DNA from: an uncultured Lachnoanaerobaculum sp.
GTDB taxonomy: Bacteria; Bacillota; Clostridia; Lachnospirales; Lachnospiraceae
DNA length: 13,689 nt
Direction: 5' to 3'
NCBI GenBank assembly: GCA_937925515.1
Contig: CALALP010000031.1
Coordinates: 1 to 13,689 of the forward strand
The notes beneath the pieces were generated by a model that saw nothing but the letters and a program-made list of their open reading frames with translations, was not told the origin of the DNA and ran no database searches. Of this stretch, positions 1 to 7,091 are shown one piece after another (position 1 is the stretch's first letter; the number at the start of each line of letters is the position of its first letter). Both the position numbers and the translations under genes were made by a program.

Positions 1-6
1 ATTATA

Positions 7-39
7 TGGGATTTGTCCCCCTATGGGGGACAAATCCCA
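7..39. repeat. Perfect 15-bp inverted repeat, 3-nt loop
   Basis: Arms TGGGATTTGTCCCCC (7-21) and its exact reverse complement (25-39) enclose the loop TAT. It lies 85 bases beyond the jetD stop codon on the transcribed (minus) strand, so it could end that transcript, but no T-tract follows on either strand. It could equally be part of a mobile-element end, since a motif resembling an insertion-sequence terminus lies at 57-67. The structure is certain; the function is open. Confidence 0.7.
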
Positions 40-56
40 ATATGGACATATATTTT

Positions 57-67
57 GCAACAGTCCC
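57..67. repeat. IS-end-like motif, copy 1
   Basis: The 11-mer GCAACAGTCCC preceded by TTTT occurs here and, in the same orientation, at 5760-5770 preceded by TTTC. Read on the minus strand it is GGGACTGTTGC(A/G)AA, which resembles the CTGTTGCAAA terminal repeats of IS6-type insertion sequences. No transposase gene is visible next to either copy. The repeat is seen directly; the mobile-element interpretation is inference. Confidence 0.4.
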
Positions 68-124
68 TTAAAACGTTATTCTACCATATTAATTGCACAA
101 AATCAAATTAAACAAGTTTAAAGT

Positions 125-1317
125 TTATTTATTGCTCAAAATCTCTAGTGCTTTTATTGACTCTTGTTCAGCTTTGCAATTATTTTTAAGCATGAAATCA
201 ATTACTTCCCTATATGCTGATAAATCATTTTCTATAATAATCTTCTTATCAATAGCACTTAATTCCTTATAAAGTCCATTTTCAAAAAATTTTTTTAAGG
301 TTGTAATATCCATTTCTAATGGCTTGAAAGGAATATTTGTTTTTGCTTTTAAATTTTCTAATATTAAAAAACCATAGACATCAATATCTCCTTTATGAAA
401 ATATTTTTTATCTTTATTTTGAGAAAATAATATTTTTAAAAAATTTTGCTTAGACAAATTGTGAAAGCCACCAAGATATATAAATACTGCATTATTAGAA
501 TCCATATCATGGTAACTTGTTAAGTTCTCAACTGTTATTACATTATCTGTATTAACTCTTATACTAATTATATCATTAAGTGCAGAATTTGGAATAGCTA
601 TTCCACCTTTTATATCGCTTAAATTAATAATTGAATTTGTGTACCTTAGCTCTACATCTCCCTTGATAAATACATAAGTGGGATTATCAAACAGATTATA
701 TACTTCTAAAATTCTATCTTTCTTAGTAACTGTATCAGTATAATCAAATAGTATATTTTCTATTGTAGTTCTAAAAGAGTTTTGAAATTTCTTATAGTCT
801 TTTAAAACTGCTGCTGAGAAATTACGAATATAAGTTTCTTTATTTAAATTTATAATACTATCAAGCACCTCTAATACACTTTCAAGTCTTTTTGCATCAA
901 ACTTAATATCATACGGTAATTTCTTATACTCAAGTAATTCACTCTCAAAATCATTTATTATATTTTGCAATAAGTCATCTTTGGTACTTTTATATTTATC
1001 TAAAACAAGTTTCATTTTATTACAAAGCTCAGGAATACTTTCTCTTTTGGCAAGGCTGTAAGCATTTTCTATAAGTTCAATATTAAGTTTTACTTTAGTA
1101 TAATTACCTGTTTCATCTTTTTTATAATGATAACATTTTGCATTTCAAGTTTTTCAATAGCAATATTTATCTGCCTATAAGCCTCATGATTATATCTATC
1201 AGTGTATTCTTTAAATTCCTTTGAGGGAGTTATTTGAATAGCTCTTATAACATTTCCCTCTCTTTTCTCATACAAATCTAAAAGCCTGTTTAGTAAAACA
1301 TTATAATAATCTATCAT
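125..1317 (-). pseudogene. jetD: jetD, Wadjet TOPRIM-like nuclease subunit, frameshifted
   Basis: JetD is the DNA-cleaving subunit of Wadjet, the SMC-like system that closes and cuts small circular plasmids. The 5' part (1317 down to about 1120) encodes the N-terminal region with the pattern LLNRLLDLYEKRE and a helical segment. The frame is then lost in a run of six A (1118-1123 on the plus strand). In the -1 frame it continues without interruption, through NYTKVKLNIELIENAY, to a C-terminal TOPRIM-like domain with the motifs VENLTS (putative catalytic Glu) and KGDIDVYG (DxD pair). One added base would give about 397 residues, the usual size for the family. The start overlaps the jetC stop as ATGA, as expected in an intact jet operon. 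The active-site residues survive, but without JetABC and with the shift it is unlikely to work. Downstream in-frame starts could allow only a truncated product. Confidence 0.8.
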
Positions 1318-1784
1318 TTTTCAAATCCCTCAAAGCTTGCAATAGCATTTTTAGAACCTTGTTTTACAATAGAATAGGTTATATCGCAATACGGAAAGAT
1401 AGAAGTACATTTTTCGGGAGTAGCAATAAGTACAAGTTGTAAATTTAAATTTTTAAACATTTTCATCATAGGTTCAATTCTATCACTTGTCATATTATTA
1501 AATGCCTCATCAAGTAAAATCAATCTTATACAATTACTGTTTTACTCGTAAATCTGTAGTAAAGAGGCACAAATAGCCACATAAAAAGGTGCTTGATTTT
1601 CACCACCACTGCCGTCTCCACTTACTTTAGATAAAGGAACTTCAAGATCTGTTACAAAATTTTTTACAATAATGTCATAATCGAGATAAGTCCTATAATC
1701 CACATAAGTTGATATGCCTTCTGCTCCAAGTTTTTGACCTGTTAAAATTTCTTTTGTACGATTTTCAAGCAGAACTTTTTTCAA
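1314..1784 (-). pseudogene. jetC: jetC 3' remnant (SMC/MukB-like ATPase C-terminus)
   Basis: Only the C-terminal ATP-binding half of JetC remains, about 150 codons of a protein normally near 1,100 residues. Visible are the segment YVDYRTYLDYDI, the ABC signature region GSGGENQAPFYVA, the Walker B stretch LILLDEAFNN and the C-terminal IATPEKC segment. A TAA codon (1542-1544) directly after LLQIYE interrupts the frame between signature and Walker B; the frame then resumes in phase with NSNCIRLILLDE, so this is a single nonsense codon, not a shift. The Walker A half and the coiled coils are absent. Upstream the reading frame runs into jetA sequence in another phase. Non-functional as an SMC ATPase. 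Confidence 0.8.
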
Positions 1785-1908
1785 CAGCGTACATGGGCAT
1801 TCTTCTACATTTGTCCCAAAGTAAGCTAAGTATGTCCATGTATTTTCTTTTATTTACACCACAAAACAAATGAAATAAATTCTCATTTACGCTGTCAAAA
1901 AAATGCAT
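1765..1908 (-). pseudogene. jetA: jetA 5' remnant (Wadjet kleisin-like subunit)
   Basis: A 47-codon frame beginning MHFFDSVNENLF and containing NKRKYMDILSLLWDKC resembles the start of JetA, the MksF/kleisin-like Wadjet subunit, from memory of the family (typically F-D-x-V-x-E-N-x-F near the N-terminus). A strong ribosome site, AAGGAG (1915-1920 on the plus strand), precedes it with 6-nt spacing and overlaps the stop codon of the upstream oxidoreductase gene, implying translational coupling. The frame stops at 1765-1767, just after running into jetC sequence in another phase. The rest of jetA, all of jetB and most of jetC are missing, so one internal deletion of several kilobases is the simplest explanation. 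The JetA identification rests on a short stretch. Confidence 0.6.
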
Positions 1909-1918
1909 TTTTATCTCC

Positions 1919-2953
1919 TTAAATTCTTTTTCCTCTTTCATAAGAACTATTGAATGCCTTAAACTTATCTAAATCTCCAAACTCTCTGGCTGCATTTAAA
2001 AGCCAGTTAGGATTTGAAAGTAGTGGTCGTCCAAGGCTTACCATATCAGCTTGACCCGATTGTAATATTGATTCTACAAGTTGTGGGCTATTTAATAGAC
2101 CTACAGCAGACACCTTGATATCTGCACCTCTTTTAATCATAGTTGCAAGAGGTACTTGATAAGCAGGATATATATGCTGGGGAACTTTATTAGTAATGCC
2201 TCCTGATGATACATCAATAAGCTCAATACCGTCCTCTTTAAGCCACTTTGCAAACTGTATAAAATCTTTTGGCTTATTTCCATTTATATCATATTCATCT
2301 GCTGATATCCTTGCCCAAAGTACACCTGTAAAGACCTTTTTTACTTCTGTTATGACTCTTTTTATAATTCTGTATCTATTTTTTAGGCTACCACCATATT
2401 CATCATCTCGTTTATTTGTTAAAGGCGATATAAATTGATTAAGTAAATATCCATGTGCTATATGAAGTTCAATAATATCTGCTCCTGATTCCTGTACAAA
2501 CTTTGCAGAATTAGAAAAGCAGTTCACTATATAGTTAATGTCTTCAAGGCTCATCTTTTCAGGAGTTTTTGAACTCTCGTCATAGGATATAGCAGATGGT
2601 GCTATAAGTCTTTGACCTGCATTTGATTTACGCCCTGCATGGTTAAGTTGTACACCAACCTTAGAACCTAAGTAATGTAATAATTCAACAAGCCCCTTTA
2701 ATGCCTCTGCCTGCTCCTCATTCCATAGTCCCAAATCTTTATCTGTTATTCTTCCCTCACTACTTACTCCTGTTGCCTCAAGCATGATAAGTCCTACTCC
2801 ACCTAATGCCCTTGCTCCATAATGTACATTATGAAAGTCATGTATCTTAGCTAACTTTTCATCAGCATCAACTGTAATCATAGGTGACATAACAATTCTA
2901 TTTTTAAGTTCAAATTTACTAAACTTAATAGGTTCAAACATTTTAAGTTCCAT
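1919..2953 (-). CDS. namA: Old yellow enzyme family NADPH dehydrogenase (YqjM/NamA-like)
   Basis: FMN-dependent ene-reductase of the YqjM class, a cytoplasmic TIM barrel that reduces activated C=C bonds with NAD(P)H. Recognisable segments are LKNRIVMSPM near the start, GRITDKDLGLW, QLNHAGRKSNAG, the substrate-binding ELHIAHGYL with both histidines and the tyrosine, SPLTNKRDDEYGGS and the C-terminal SYERG whose Arg corresponds to the YqjM dimer arginine finger. The 344-residue length fits. The ATG at 2953 is preferred because GGAGG sits five bases upstream; an in-frame GTG at 2959 would abut that site. Unusual: positions 26-28, Cys-Met-Tyr in YqjM, are Ile-Thr-Val here, so the redox-tuning Cys and the active-site Tyr are absent. 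It follows trxA in the same direction and its stop overlaps the ribosome site of the jetA remnant. The physiological substrate cannot be read from the sequence. Confidence 0.9.
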   Translation of the reverse strand: MELKMFEPIKFSKFELKNRIVMSPMITVDADEKLAKIHDFHNVHYGARALGGVGLIMLEATGVSSEGRITDKDLGLWNEEQAEALKGLVELLHYLGSKVGVQLNHAGRKSNAGQRLIAPSAISYDESSKTPEKMSLEDINYIVNCFSNSAKFVQESGADIIELHIAHGYLLNQFISPLTNKRDDEYGGSLKNRYRIIKRVITEVKKVFTGVLWARISADEYDINGNKPKDFIQFAKWLKEDGIELIDVSSGGITNKVPQHIYPAYQVPLATMIKRGADIKVSAVGLLNSPQLVESILQSGQADMVSLGRPLLSNPNWLLNAAREFGDLDKFKAFNSSYERGKRI

Positions 2954-2987
2954 ATGCACCTCCTTTTTATAAATTTTTTTAATCTCT

Positions 2988-3302
2988 CTATATAACCTTA
3001 TTTATTGCCTCTACTATCTCTGCCTTTGGTCTTGCTCCAACAAGTTTACTCACATATTCTCCGTCTTTTATAAATACAAGTGAGGGAATTGACATAACTG
3101 AGTATTTTCTTGCAAGTTCCGGCGAATTATCTATATTAACCTTAAAAATATCAATTTTATCTTTCATTTCATCTGCAATCTCTTCTACAATAGGGGAAAT
3201 CATTTTACATGGTCCACACCAGTCTGCATAAAAATCAATCATAACAGGTTTAGTATTTTTTAAAACCTTTTCCTCAAAATTTGAATCTGTAATAATAGTC
3301 AT
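2988..3302 (-). CDS. trxA: Thioredoxin
   Basis: A 104-residue classic thioredoxin that reduces protein disulfides in the cytoplasm and is itself recharged by thioredoxin reductase. The active site WCGPC lies at residues 28-32, preceded by DFYAD, and the cis-proline is in SIPS (Pro 73). The chosen start MTIITD at 3302 has AAAGGAG six bases upstream; a longer in-frame start at 3338 would overlap the end of trmB and has no such site. It sits 11 bases after the trmB stop and ahead of the old yellow enzyme gene, so the three are probably one transcript. No reductase gene is nearby. Confidence 0.95.
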   Translation of the reverse strand: MTIITDSNFEEKVLKNTKPVMIDFYADWCGPCKMISPIVEEIADEMKDKIDIFKVNIDNSPELARKYSVMSIPSLVFIKDGEYVSKLVGARPKAEIVEAINKVI

Positions 3303-3313
3303 AATAACTCCTT

Positions 3314-3973
3314 TCATCGCATTGCAATAAGCTTGCATATTTTTTGACCTTTTTGAGAGAACTTTTCTTCATATTCGGTCATTATATTGGAAAATGAATC
3401 AGGTTCAGAATGAAAATCAAATGACTTATACTTAATCTTCCAACCTACACTTTCTATTTCTTCAAGTGAAAAACTAAAGAGAGAAATGTTGTCTGTCTTA
3501 AACTCAAGCTGACCTGACTTTGAAAGTATTATATCATAAATTTTTAGAAAATACTGTGAAGTCAAACGTCTTATTGAATGCCTTTTCTTAGGCCATGGGT
3601 CTGAAAAATTAAGGTATATCCTATCTATTTCTCCCTCATCAAAATATTCTAAAAGATTTCTTGCATCTATACATGCAAAAAGCAAATTTTCGTATTTATA
3701 ATTCTCATTTTCAAAATTTTCTTTTCTTTGAATAGCTTTCATAAGTACGCTTTCATATCTTTCAATTCCAAGAAAATTTATATCCCTGTATTTATCAGCC
3801 ATATCTCTTATAAATCTTCCCTTACCCATTCCTATCTCTATATGAATAGGTAAATCGGGATTTTTATATAACTTACTTATTTTTCCTTTATGTTTAATCA
3901 GTTCATCGCCATATAAGCAACAAGTACTGTTTTGTATAAACTCTTCACAACCCGGTATATGTCTTAATCGCAT
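3314..3973 (-). CDS. trmB: tRNA (guanine-N7-)-methyltransferase
   Basis: TrmB uses S-adenosylmethionine to make m7G46 in the variable loop of tRNAs. The 219-residue product is full length: MRLRHIPGC at the start, the SAM-binding motif EIGMGKGRF (residues 46-54), LGIERYESVL, the substrate motif NFSDPWPKKRH (about 122-132) followed by RRLTSQYF, FKTDN (158-162) and the C-terminal MTEYEEKFS. All family motifs are present. The ATG follows a modest ribosome site (AAAGGG). It lies between the HIRAN gene (35 bases upstream) and trxA, in an apparent operon. Confidence 0.95.
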   Translation of the reverse strand: MRLRHIPGCEEFIQNSTCCLYGDELIKHKGKISKLYKNPDLPIHIEIGMGKGRFIRDMADKYRDINFLGIERYESVLMKAIQRKENFENENYKYENLLFACIDARNLLEYFDEGEIDRIYLNFSDPWPKKRHSIRRLTSQYFLKIYDIILSKSGQLEFKTDNISLFSFSLEEIESVGWKIKYKSFDFHSEPDSFSNIMTEYEEKFSQKGQKICKLIAMR

Positions 3974-4008
3974 TTAATACCCTTTCTTTTAATATTTTCT
4001 ATTTTAAA

Positions 4009-4404
4009 CTACTCATGCAAGTAAATATCTATATCTAATTTAAGCCATTTACCTTTCATCTCTTTATTAGTAATTTTACCAAAAAGCATTTTCCCTGCGT
4101 CCATAAGCCTTGAAAATACAGCATTATCTTCCATAGGTATATATCCAATTTTCACTCCATTTTTATTTCTTATTACAACAGCTTTTTCATCATAATAATT
4201 ATCCGGTTCACGAAAAAAGTCCAACTTATCCTCAATATTAAGATGTGGTGCTAATTCCTCTATCCCCTCAATATGAGAAGTACCTGCAACATAAGTACTA
4301 AATAAGAAAATATCTCTTTCAAAAGGTTTAGGAATAACCATGCCACCACTGCCATGCATAAGCCCAATAATTCCTGTTCCCTCATTTTTTATAATCTCTC
4401 CCAT
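4009..4404 (-). CDS. HIRAN-domain protein
   Basis: A 131-residue protein that is almost entirely a HIRAN domain (about residues 30-130). It shows the features of that fold: FLFSTYVAGTSHIEG, FREPDNYYDEKAVVIRN (the conserved P-x-N-x-x-D-x-x-A-V core) and KIGYIPMEDNAVFSRLMDAG. HIRAN domains bind single-stranded 3' DNA ends in HLTF/Rad5-type enzymes; stand-alone bacterial versions are uncharacterised. There is no fused helicase or nuclease. It starts 3 bases after the stop of the J-domain gene, and its ribosome site (GAGGT) lies within the last codons of that gene, so the two are translationally linked. Role unknown; a DNA-damage or stress function is only an inference from the domain. Confidence 0.85.
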   Translation of the reverse strand: MGEIIKNEGTGIIGLMHGSGGMVIPKPFERDIFLFSTYVAGTSHIEGIEELAPHLNIEDKLDFFREPDNYYDEKAVVIRNKNGVKIGYIPMEDNAVFSRLMDAGKMLFGKITNKEMKGKWLKLDIDIYLHE

Positions 4405-4407
4405 AAT

Positions 4408-5202
4408 CTACCTCAACATTTCTGCTATTTTAACCTTGTAAAATTCTAAGCTTTCTGCTAGTTGTGAAATAATGACTTCAAGTTCAGATTTTCTCTTATT
4501 AATCTCTTCTTCACTCTTTAAAATAGGCTTTAATATATATGGATATTCATTTTTAATCTTTTTTATCATTTCATATACAACACCAATTAATTCAATAAGG
4601 CGTTTCTTTTCATTTTTTAATGTTTCCATACTATTTTCTCCACAATCAGAAAGTACAGGCTCTGCTACCATAGCACTTATAAGTCTTAAACTATTTAAAT
4701 CTCCATTTTCATAGGCAGAAACTGCATTATTAAAAAGATTAAGTTGTGCCTTACTTATATTAGGATTTAAATCAGGGTGTAATGCCTTTACCACCTGTCT
4801 ATAAAGTTTTTTAAGTTCATTTGACTCCTCTGCTGATAGCACCTCACATTTACTGCGGTCCAGTGCATCATTCATTTTATCTATTTGTTCATCTAACTTT
4901 TTCTTATATTCAGAAAACTCCTCATCAAGACTTTTTTCAATGTTGGAAATGTCAATCTTTTCTTGACGATTCTTTTTTGCTTGAATAATCTCTATTTTTC
5001 TTTTAAGACGAAGTACTGCACATTGAAGTTCATAAGCTCTATACTCTAAATTCCCTAGTATAAGCATATAAGACATTTCTATATTCTTACATTCTACTAG
5101 CAAAAGCTCATCTTTTTCAAGTAATAATAATGACATCTCAGTACGAAGTTTCTCTACTTCTGTTTTTAGAGCAATAAACTCAGGAGATAGAATAATATCC
5201 AT
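4408..5202 (-). CDS. Coiled-coil protein with internal J-domain-like segment
   Basis: A 264-residue soluble protein, rich in Lys/Glu, with two long coiled-coil regions around a central J-domain-like segment: LKKLYRQVVKALHPDLNPN, containing the diagnostic His-Pro-Asp, followed by helix-like NLFNNAVSAYENGDLNSLRLI. J-domains stimulate DnaK ATPase; here the domain is internal, not N-terminal as in DnaJ, and no glycine-rich, zinc or DnaJ C-terminal region is present, so it is not DnaJ itself. The start is the ATG at 5202: GGAGG (5208-5212 on the plus strand) lies five bases before it, while the in-frame ATG at 5214 is upstream of that site. It is tightly linked to the HIRAN gene downstream and follows a broken membrane-protein gene 24 bases upstream. 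Function not recognised beyond a probable DnaK co-chaperone role. Confidence 0.75.
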   Translation of the reverse strand: MDIILSPEFIALKTEVEKLRTEMSLLLLEKDELLLVECKNIEMSYMLILGNLEYRAYELQCAVLRLKRKIEIIQAKKNRQEKIDISNIEKSLDEEFSEYKKKLDEQIDKMNDALDRSKCEVLSAEESNELKKLYRQVVKALHPDLNPNISKAQLNLFNNAVSAYENGDLNSLRLISAMVAEPVLSDCGENSMETLKNEKKRLIELIGVVYEMIKKIKNEYPYILKPILKSEEEINKRKSELEVIISQLAESLEFYKVKIAEMLR

Positions 5203-5207
5203 ATCAG

Positions 5208-5212
5208 CCTCC
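5208..5212 (-). promoter_or_regulatory. Ribosome binding site deciding the J-domain gene start
   Basis: GGAGG on the minus strand, five bases before the ATG at 5202. Because it lies just inside the alternative start at 5214, it selects the shorter protein. Confidence 0.75.
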
Positions 5213-5226
5213 ATTTTCCAATTAAA

Positions 5227-5661
5227 TTAGTGAAATCTTAAATCATCAAGTATTTCTTGGATTTTCTCATTGCTTTTTTTCATATATTTACGCTTAATAA
5301 TAATGACTCCACTTTTTTACGTTTTATATTTTTTAGTTTCTTAAGTTCAAGTTCCATATCTAAATTTACATCATCGATAGGTTTGTCAATAAAACCCATA
5401 TAATTACACTTATAAAAAATTTATAATTTTGCATGCCTAAAAATGCTCTCATAACAAAAGCAATAGTTACCACAATAAAAGATATAGCTGCTACAACACA
5501 CCAAGCTATAATACTATCCATAATCAGCACAAAGCCTTTAAAGAAAACACTTTTAAGTATATTATATCCCTTAATCTCTTCAAATTTTTTATCTTTTACT
5601 TAAAACACTCTATAATATTTAAATTTAAAATATTCACTATTGTATCATAACTTATTACCAT
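5227..5661 (-). pseudogene. Broken gene for a small membrane protein of unknown function
   Basis: Several open segments in different phases join into one plausible protein. The first is MVISYDTIVNILNLNIIECFK (5661 downward), ending at a TAA. The second is a 77-codon stretch (5599-5366) with a hydrophobic span DSIIAWCVVAAISFIVVTIA. A third starts at GFIDKPIDDVNLDMELELKK, and a charged tail ends EKIQEILDDLRFH (stop 5227-5229). Adding one base to each of two six-base runs (5414-5419 and 5313-5318 on the plus strand) joins the last three; a further shift near 5600 would join the first. I do not recognise the family. It lies 24 bases upstream of the J-domain gene and may once have been its partner. 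The 5' end runs toward the insertion-sequence-like motif at 5760. Confidence 0.6.
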
Positions 5662-5773
5662 TAGTAAATATGTTACAAAGGCTAGACAGGACAAACGCAT
5701 GAATTGATATTCTAATCAAAGAAGGAACTATTGCTATTGGTAGATTTTTATCTACTTTCGCAACAGTCCCCAT
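5645..5773 (-). other. Possible short ORF from the IS-like end; probably not a gene
   Basis: A 42-codon frame starting MGTVAKVDKN at 5773 runs through the motif at 5760-5770 and ends at 5645. There is no convincing ribosome site and no recognisable domain. The plus strand is also open here. It is more likely the edge of an element or a displaced gene fragment than a working gene. No transposase motif can be seen. Confidence 0.25.
5760..5770. repeat. IS-end-like motif, copy 2
   Basis: The second copy of GCAACAGTCCC, direct to the one at 57-67, lies 11 bases beyond the lrgB stop codon. On the minus strand it reads GGGGACTGTTGCGAAAG, resembling IS6-type terminal repeats. It marks the border between the intact lrgAB genes and the decayed segment, which fits an old insertion or rearrangement point. 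Confidence 0.4.
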
Positions 5774-5781
5774 AACTTTAA

Positions 5782-6477
5782 TTACTTTATAAAACCTGCA
5801 AATATACTTGCTCCGACTACTGTTAAAATTCCTGAAAGTGCTATTGATAAAGAACTCATTGCTCCTTGAGTTTCTCCCATTTCCATAGCCTTAGCAGTTC
5901 CAACAGCATGTGCTGATGTCCCTAAACCTATTCCTTGTGCTATAGGGTCATTTATATTAAATATCTTAAGTACCAAGGGAGCAACAACATTTCCAAAAAC
6001 CCCTGTTATTATAATGACTGCCGCTGTAATAGCAGGTATGCCTCCAAGTTCCTCTGCCACTCCCATTCCTATTGCAGTTGTGATTGATTTAGGAAGTAAC
6101 GTAATATAATGTTCTCTGCTTAAATTAAATAAAATTGACATTGCAAGTATTGAAACAAGGCTTGCAAGAACCCCTGAAACTATACCTGCTAAAATAGCCT
6201 TTATATTTTTCTTTAATAATTCCAATTTTTCATATAATGGTACTGCAAGACAAACTGTGGCAGGAGTAAGTAAGAAACTAATGTATTTTGCCCCTTGCTC
6301 AAATTTTTCATAACTGATATTTAAGGATACAAGAAATATTATCACAAGTGCAATAGATATAAGTAATGGATTACACACTGAAAGTTTCGTTTTCTTTTTT
6401 AACCACAAACCAAATTCATAAGTTATAAGACATAAAAACACTCCAAAAAATACCGACGATTCTATAAACTCTCTCAT
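5782..6477 (-). CDS. lrgB: LrgB/CidB-family membrane protein
   Basis: A 231-residue polytopic membrane protein with about six or seven hydrophobic spans. Family signatures are visible: LLTPATVCLAVPLYEKLE, LPKSITTAIGMGVAEELGG, ITGVFGNVVAPLVLKIF and IAQGIGLGTSAHAVGTAKAMEMG. LrgB works with LrgA; the pair was described as an antiholin-like modulator of murein hydrolases, and related proteins act as pyruvate or glycolate carriers. Which role applies here is not readable from sequence. The start codon overlaps the lrgA stop (ATGA), a sign of coupled translation. The gene looks intact and ends next to the IS-like motif. Confidence 0.9.
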   Translation of the reverse strand: MREFIESSVFFGVFLCLITYEFGLWLKKKTKLSVCNPLLISIALVIIFLVSLNISYEKFEQGAKYISFLLTPATVCLAVPLYEKLELLKKNIKAILAGIVSGVLASLVSILAMSILFNLSREHYITLLPKSITTAIGMGVAEELGGIPAITAAVIIITGVFGNVVAPLVLKIFNINDPIAQGIGLGTSAHAVGTAKAMEMGETQGAMSSLSIALSGILTVVGASIFAGFIK

Positions 6478-6836
6478 TTTCTCTCCCTATCCTCATCAAA
6501 TTCTCTTACCTTTTGAGTTACCAAACCTGAAACCGCCATTACTACAATAGTTGAGACTATTACAATAATCGTAATTTTAATAAATACAGGCGATAGCTGA
6601 TCCCATATATTTATAACACCGGCTGCTGCAGGTATAAACATAATCGGCATTATATCAATTAATAATGTAGAAACTTCTTTAACTGAACTTATTTTCAAAA
6701 CTTTAAATTGAAGTGCTAAAAGAAGTATAACTAAACCGTATATACTTGTGGGAATTGGTAATGGAACTAATCTTTTTATCACTTCTCCTATTATACAAAT
6801 TAATATTATTATAAAAAACTGCTTAAGATACTTCAT
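6474..6836 (-). CDS. lrgA: LrgA/CidA-family membrane protein
   Basis: A 120-residue protein with four predicted membrane helices, of holin-like size. Typical LrgA/CidA segments are ICIIGEVIKRLVPLPIPTSIYGLVILLLAL, here in two adjoining pieces (residues about 14-43), and IMPIMFIPAAAGVINIWD (about 63-80). It pairs with LrgB, with which it overlaps by four bases. GGAGG lies shortly upstream of the ATG, and a good promoter lies at 6860-6888. No LytSR-type two-component gene is adjacent, though an inverted repeat upstream (6973-7017) might be a regulator site. Confidence 0.9.
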   Translation of the reverse strand: MKYLKQFFIIILICIIGEVIKRLVPLPIPTSIYGLVILLLALQFKVLKISSVKEVSTLLIDIMPIMFIPAAAGVINIWDQLSPVFIKITIIVIVSTIVVMAVSGLVTQKVREFDEDRERK

Positions 6837-6859
6837 ATACTCTCCTCCAAACTTACTAG

Positions 6860-6888
6860 ATTATAATTCTTTGTGTTGGATTTGGCAA
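6860..6888 (-). promoter_or_regulatory. Sigma-A-type promoter for lrgAB
   Basis: On the minus strand, TTGCCA (6883-6888), a 17-bp spacer and TATAAT (6860-6865) make a near-consensus promoter whose start would fall about 15-20 bases before the lrgA start codon. Confidence 0.75.
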
Positions 6889-6972
6889 ATACATATTAAG
6901 TAGCTCTTTTTCAATAATATTTCTTATTTGCAAAATTATACACAACTATTTAAGTCTAATTACTGTTACAAT

Positions 6973-7017
6973 AATAACCTTTTCTTGATTTTATTTTCAA
7001 ATATTAAAAAGGTTATT
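6973..7017. repeat. 11-bp inverted repeat upstream of lrgAB
   Basis: Perfect arms AATAACCTTTT (6973-6983) and AAAAGGTTATT (7007-7017) surround 23 AT-rich bases. It lies about 85 bases upstream of the lrgAB -35 element in a 317-base gap between genes. It could be an operator or a weak second terminator for the upstream operon. The remainder of the gap (6889-7096) shows no coding signal. Confidence 0.4.
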
Positions 7018-7091
7018 AAAAATTATACTATTCATCTATATTTTGGGGATTAAACTGATAAATTTATAATAATCATTTTACGATAGCTCTA

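Noticed and set aside
3303..3338. Longer thioredoxin start at 3338
   Set aside because: It would overlap the end of trmB, and a strong ribosome site lies just before the ATG at 3302.
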